A stretch of DNA of 64,000 bases from Actinomycetota bacterium (GTDB taxonomy: Bacteria > Actinomycetota > UBA4738 > HRBIN12), in the NCBI GenBank assembly GCA_035697485.1, contig DASSCU010000058.1:1-64000 (forward strand). Direction: 5' to 3'. This document shows, piece by piece, positions 60,553 to 64,000 of this stretch. The position numbers and the translations under genes are program-made. Under the pieces are notes generated by a model. It saw only the letters and a list, made by a program, of their open reading frames with translations, was not told where the DNA came from and did no database searches. The number at the start of each line of letters is the position of its first letter. The stretch's first letter is position 1.

Positions 60553-62205
60553 ATGTCCGTCCGCAGACCGCTCGTTCCCCTCTCGCTCGCAGCCGTGCTG
60601 GTCGCACTGGTGCTCGTCCGTCCCGTCCCGGATGCACGAGCCCGGTCGGGACAACGCGATCTCGTGGCGGCCGCCTGCTCGCTGCCGCACGACCAGCTGG
60701 TGCGCATCTGGCGGGGGTGGCGACCCGACCGGGGCGCGCAGCTCAGCTTCGTGCCGAAGGAGCCGAACTTCGTCGGTTCCGGTCTGCCGCACGTCGGGCC
60801 TTGGGACTATATCCAGACGGTGCCGATGCTCTGGTACGGCCCGGGCTTCGTGCGCGAGCAGGGCGAGGTCGATCGACCCGTCACCGTGGCGGGGATCGCG
60901 CCGACGACGGCGGAGCTCATGAAGTTCGACGGCTTCCGGGCGCCGGACGGCCAGCCGATGAGCGAGGCGTTGCTTCCCGAGTCCGAGCGCGGGATCCCGA
61001 AGTTGCTGGTCACGATGGTGTGGGACGCGGGCGGCATCAACGTGCTCGAGGAGCATCCGGGCGCGTGGCCGTTCACGAAGTCGCTGATCCCGAAGGGCAC
61101 CTGGTACACGGACGCGACCGTGGGGTCGTCGCCGACGAGCACCGCGCAGATCCACGCGACGATCGGTACGGGGGCTTACCCGCGCCACCACGGCATCGTC
61201 GGGCACAACATGCTCGTCGCCGGACGGATCACCGGTCCCTGGAACCAGGGCCCGACGTTCTTCATCGAGCCAACGTTCGCCGATGTGTACGACCGCGCCA
61301 TGGGCAACGAGCCGCTCGCCGGCATCGTCGGCACGGTCGACATCCACTTCGGCATGCTCGGGCACGGGTCGTTCTTCTCGGGCGGCGACCGCGACCTCGC
61401 GCTCACCCGGTCGGTGATCGGCGGGGAGACACTTACCGACGAGGGCTTCGAGTGGAACCTGCCCGAGCGCGAGGCCGCCTACTACGAGCTGGCCGGCTAC
61501 GCGAACGACGTGGGTGGGTTCGAGCAGGACAAGGAGGCTCTCGACCAGGCCGACGGGCAGCTCGACGGGAAGTGGCGCGACAACGACATCGACGAGCTGC
61601 TGCAGGGCTTCGACACGCCCGCCCGAACCCCGTACCAACAGCGAGTGGTGGAGCAGGTGATCCGGCGCGAGGGCTTCGGGGTCGACGACGTGCCCGACCT
61701 GCTGTACCTGAACTTCAAGGAGATCGACTACGTCAGCCACGTGTGGTCGATGAACTCCCCCGAGATGCGAGACGCCGTCGTCGCACAAGACGCGGCGATG
61801 AAGGATCTCGTCACGTTCCTGAACCGCGAGGTGGGTACGGGCGAGTGGGCGATGGTACTGACGGCCGATCACGCCTCGATGCCCGACCCCGCCGCGAGCG
61901 GGGGCTATCAGATCTCCACCGGTCCGATGCAGGAGATGATCAATGAACGCTTCGGGTCCTCCGGCGGCCCGGAGATCGTCGATCTGATGCAGCCCACGCA
62001 GACGTTCCTGAACCTCGCGGAGCTCGAGGCCAACGGGCACACGGTCGACGACGTGGCGCGGTTCATGATGACGTTCACACAGTCGCAGACCGCGGGCGGC
62101 GGCGTCGTGCCGAACCCCGGCGAGGAGAACGACGAGGTGATGCAGGCGGCGTTCCCGTCGGCATTGATGTCGGGCCTCCCGTGCCTTCCCGAGGCCTCGC
62201 GTTGA
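60553..62205 (+). CDS. Secreted alkaline-phosphatase-superfamily enzyme, circularly permuted layout
   Basis: A 550-residue protein with a signal peptide (LVPLSLAAVLVALVLVRPVPDARA). The metal Asp is in VTMVWDAGGIN, the nucleophile Thr in SPTSTAQIHATIGTG, PRHHGIVGHN follows, and the late metal sites are LNFKEIDYVSHVW and LTADHASM. The core is therefore intact. But the stretch VPMLWYGPGFVRE, IAPTTAELMKFDGF and DGQPMSEALLP, normally at the very C-terminus of this fold, lies at residues about 90-145, before the first metal Asp. A Cys near each end of the mature protein (AACSLP, LPCLPE) could link the termini. It probably hydrolyses a phosphomono- or diester outside the cell. Substrate unknown. Confidence 0.82.
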   Translation: MSVRRPLVPLSLAAVLVALVLVRPVPDARARSGQRDLVAAACSLPHDQLVRIWRGWRPDRGAQLSFVPKEPNFVGSGLPHVGPWDYIQTVPMLWYGPGFVREQGEVDRPVTVAGIAPTTAELMKFDGFRAPDGQPMSEALLPESERGIPKLLVTMVWDAGGINVLEEHPGAWPFTKSLIPKGTWYTDATVGSSPTSTAQIHATIGTGAYPRHHGIVGHNMLVAGRITGPWNQGPTFFIEPTFADVYDRAMGNEPLAGIVGTVDIHFGMLGHGSFFSGGDRDLALTRSVIGGETLTDEGFEWNLPEREAAYYELAGYANDVGGFEQDKEALDQADGQLDGKWRDNDIDELLQGFDTPARTPYQQRVVEQVIRREGFGVDDVPDLLYLNFKEIDYVSHVWSMNSPEMRDAVVAQDAAMKDLVTFLNREVGTGEWAMVLTADHASMPDPAASGGYQISTGPMQEMINERFGSSGGPEIVDLMQPTQTFLNLAELEANGHTVDDVARFMMTFTQSQTAGGGVVPNPGEENDEVMQAAFPSALMSGLPCLPEASR

Positions 62206-62328
62206 CACGCGCGGCCTTCCGGGCGCGAGGGTGCGGCTCGTCTATCCTGTGGCGGTCCCCATGACCTTGGCGGGGTCCGGGCTGCCCGCACGACACCCTC
62301 CCCCACGAACTGAGAAGGGATCCGCTCC

Positions 62329-64000
62329 ATGGCTGCGACCGACACCGTGAGGGCACCGGCGGGCGAACCGCCCCTGCCCGGCTCGAGCCCCGGCTCGGGC
62401 CCGCGCTGGCTCGGGTCGTGGTGGATGGTCGGCGGGTTCGCCCTGCTGATGCTGTTGGTGCTCGGTTGGAAGTTCCTGGCCGACCCCAGCCTGTCGGCGC
62501 CGACGCGGGACCCCGCCTGGTACACGTGGCGCGCCCAGGTGATCCTCGAGGCCGACCCTGTGCGGGTCGCCGAGGAGTGGGGACCGAACGGGCTGTTCGC
62601 CGGCGGGTACCGCGTGACCGTGCCGCTCGCCGGCGCGCTGCTGCAGCAGGTCGTCGGCATCGATCGGTACACCTTCAGTGCCTATCTGATGATCGGCATC
62701 CCGATCCTCACTGGGCTCGCGCTCGGGGCCGCGCTGTTGCGGAGCCGTCGCGATCCGCTCGTGGTGCTGACAACGCTGCTGGCCACGGTCGCCCTGTTCC
62801 TGACGACGCCCTACGTCGGGTACCTCGACAACATCACGGTGCTGTTCTTGCTGGCGCTGATGATCCCGTTCGTCCACGAGGCCCGCACCTCGTGGGGGGC
62901 GAGGACGGCGTTGTTCCTGGTCGGCATCGCGGCCGCGTTCACGCATCCGACGACGTGCGTGATCTTCGGCGCCGTGCTGATGGCGGTGTTCGGCCTCCAC
63001 TTCCTGACGAGCCGCTTCTCGCTGGGGGCCGCGCTCCGGGCCGACGCTCCCATGCTGATGTCGGTCGGTTTCGGCATGATCGCCGGCCTCGCGATGTGGG
63101 TCGTCGGCATCTGGGGGAAACCGGCGAGCCTCGCGGAGGCGGCGCTGCCCCCGCCCTACAGCGCGGAGTTCTTCACGGAACGGCTCGTGGAATGGGTGAA
63201 CTCGCTGCAGCCGCTCGTGATCGTGCCGTTCATCGCGATCGCGATCGTCTCGACGATCCTGCTCTCACGTCGCACGCGCGAGCCGGCGCGCACCGAGGAC
63301 CAGGTGTCGATCTGGTGGCTGGTCGCGTTCGCCGGCGCCGCGTCGGTGGTCACGGGCGCGGCGCTCCCGTATTACCGGTTCATGAACGCGTCGGCAGCCC
63401 CGATGGCGCTGGTGGGTTTAGGCGCGTTCGTCGCGATCCGCTGGCTGCTCCGCGGCCGCCACGGCGCGGTCCTCGTCGCCGGCGCGATGGGTTCGGTCCT
63501 CGTCGTCGCCTCGTTGGCGTACGTGCTCTACGACGGCGTCGAGAACCGCTGGGTCAGCGAGACGAACCAGTGGGCGAACCAACAGGTCCGCACCTCGCTC
63601 GCCGCCGTGAACGAGGTCGTCGAAGCGGCCGGAGAGCGGGCGAACGTGCTCGTCGTGAACTACGGCGACACCGACGACCCTGCCACCGAGACGAATACCG
63701 CCTACGGGTGGGCGAAGACGTACTCGAACGTGTTCCGCACCGGGCTGCCGGGCGAGGCGATCGAGCGATCGGTCACGTATCTCGGCACCCTCGAGAACTT
63801 CCTCGCGGGCGAGCGCACGACCTCGACGGCGGGCAGCGAGGGGTACACCGACGCGGCCACCGCCCATTGGTGCGAGGCGTTCGGCGGCGAGGCGAACCTG
63901 TGTGATCCCGACGGGAAGCAGGCCGACGACTTCCAGCCGCGGTTCGAGGAGTTCTCCGAGCCGCCGGTCGTGTTCCTGATCGGGCAGTACTACGGGGGCC
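62329..64000 (+). CDS. Polytopic membrane protein, GT-C-like, 3' end outside the window
   Basis: The frame opens at ATG 62329 after a GAGAAGGGA ribosome binding site and stays open to the last base, giving 557 residues without a stop. A Pro/Gly-rich cytosolic start of about 30 residues leads to a first helix (WWMVGGFALLMLLVLGWKF), an outer loop with DPAWYTWRAQ, and eight to ten more helices, then a soluble domain from about residue 400 (VLVVNYGDTDDPATETNTAY). The layout, with acidic residues in the first outer loop, recalls GT-C glycosyltransferases that use lipid-linked sugars, but no diagnostic motif is complete. An alternative reading frame over the same span is an artefact. Confidence 0.6.
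   Translation, partial: MAATDTVRAPAGEPPLPGSSPGSGPRWLGSWWMVGGFALLMLLVLGWKFLADPSLSAPTRDPAWYTWRAQVILEADPVRVAEEWGPNGLFAGGYRVTVPLAGALLQQVVGIDRYTFSAYLMIGIPILTGLALGAALLRSRRDPLVVLTTLLATVALFLTTPYVGYLDNITVLFLLALMIPFVHEARTSWGARTALFLVGIAAAFTHPTTCVIFGAVLMAVFGLHFLTSRFSLGAALRADAPMLMSVGFGMIAGLAMWVVGIWGKPASLAEAALPPPYSAEFFTERLVEWVNSLQPLVIVPFIAIAIVSTILLSRRTREPARTEDQVSIWWLVAFAGAASVVTGAALPYYRFMNASAAPMALVGLGAFVAIRWLLRGRHGAVLVAGAMGSVLVVASLAYVLYDGVENRWVSETNQWANQQVRTSLAAVNEVVEAAGERANVLVVNYGDTDDPATETNTAYGWAKTYSNVFRTGLPGEAIERSVTYLGTLENFLAGERTTSTAGSEGYTDAATAHWCEAFGGEANLCDPDGKQADDFQPRFEEFSEPPVVFLIGQYYGG

Noticed and set aside
62206-62328. GGTCCCC...GGGGTCC near 62255-62280 as a terminator after the phosphatase gene
   Set aside because: The arms mispair at two positions and the spacing is poor; I see only a possible -10 (TATCCT) and the ribosome binding site of the next gene.
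62418-63905. A 495-codon open frame at the right end
   Set aside because: It is a shifted shadow of the membrane protein that starts at 62329, whose hydrophobic helices are clear in the other frame.

Overview
The window is about 70 percent GC, almost gap-free and reads as chromosomal DNA of an actinobacterium (phylum Actinomycetota), probably outside the well-studied Streptomyces and Mycobacterium genera. Lineage clues are a UvrD2-type helicase with a C-terminal HRDC domain, a mycobacterial-type MutY, an Rv0958/Rv0959-like MoxR-VWA pair, an ECF42-type sigma factor with DGPF proteins, MpaB, CaiB, EtfAB and zinc-handling families common in actinobacteria, and many genes whose -10 box (TANNNT) ends 6-8 bases before the start codon, as expected of leaderless transcripts. 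I see no rRNA, tRNA, CRISPR array, insertion sequence or prophage. No stretch over 300 bases lacks a gene. Both end genes are cut by the window edges.

Layout. 1-7 kb: a NarL-type histidine kinase (3' part), a DUF5317 membrane protein, an MpaB-family oxygenase, a HAD phosphatase, a methyltransferase with a membrane protein, UvrD2 and a small ankyrin protein. 7-12 kb: a MoxR ATPase, a 4-TM protein, a degenerate NERD-like protein, a VWA protein and an anchored extracytoplasmic protein. 12-21 kb: a methyltransferase and CaiB-type CoA transferase, a winged-helix/coiled-coil protein, then a complete peptide-type ABC transporter on the minus strand. 20.8-24 kb: an S66 LD-carboxypeptidase, a PuuD-GrpB fusion and a second glutamine amidotransferase.

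24-31.9 kb is an acyl-CoA and electron-transfer block: glutaryl-CoA dehydrogenase-like enzyme, EtfB, EtfA and a fused cytochrome b/FeS/CCG protein resembling ETF:menaquinone oxidoreductase, with MaoC, GNAT, hydroxyacid dehydrogenase and AhpD-like genes around it. 31.9-41.9 kb is a catabolic island: a gamma-glutamyl-amine synthetase (glutamine synthetase-like) and an ethanolamine-type permease on one strand; a HutC-type GntR regulator with aldolase, zinc dehydrogenase and FGGY kinase on the other; then an SDR and an aldehyde dehydrogenase. Two near-identical palindromes (TTTGTC-N-GACAAA type) flank the regulator and permease, and one lies exactly in the spacer of a near-consensus promoter.

41.9-54.3 kb holds housekeeping and mixed genes: a cyclase-like protein, GreA, a CDP-alcohol phosphatidyltransferase, a Rieske ferredoxin, TrpB2, an SGNH/MBOAT O-acylation pair, the ECF42 sigma factor with two DGPF proteins, a heavily frameshifted acyl-CoA dehydrogenase, a CBS protein and MutY sharing overlapping divergent start codons, and an LLM oxidoreductase.

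54.3-64 kb is a zinc island: ZnuA, ZnuC, ZnuB and a Fur-family regulator (probably Zur) in one overlapping operon with a candidate Zur box at the znuA start; and, on the other strand, a COG3689/TIGR03943 protein, a COG0701 permease and an inactive-looking alkaline-phosphatase-superfamily paralog. Divergent from these is an apparently active paralog. Both carry the usual C-terminal segment of the fold at the N-terminus, that is, they look circularly permuted. This pair is my best candidate for something not described before. A polytopic membrane protein runs off the right edge.
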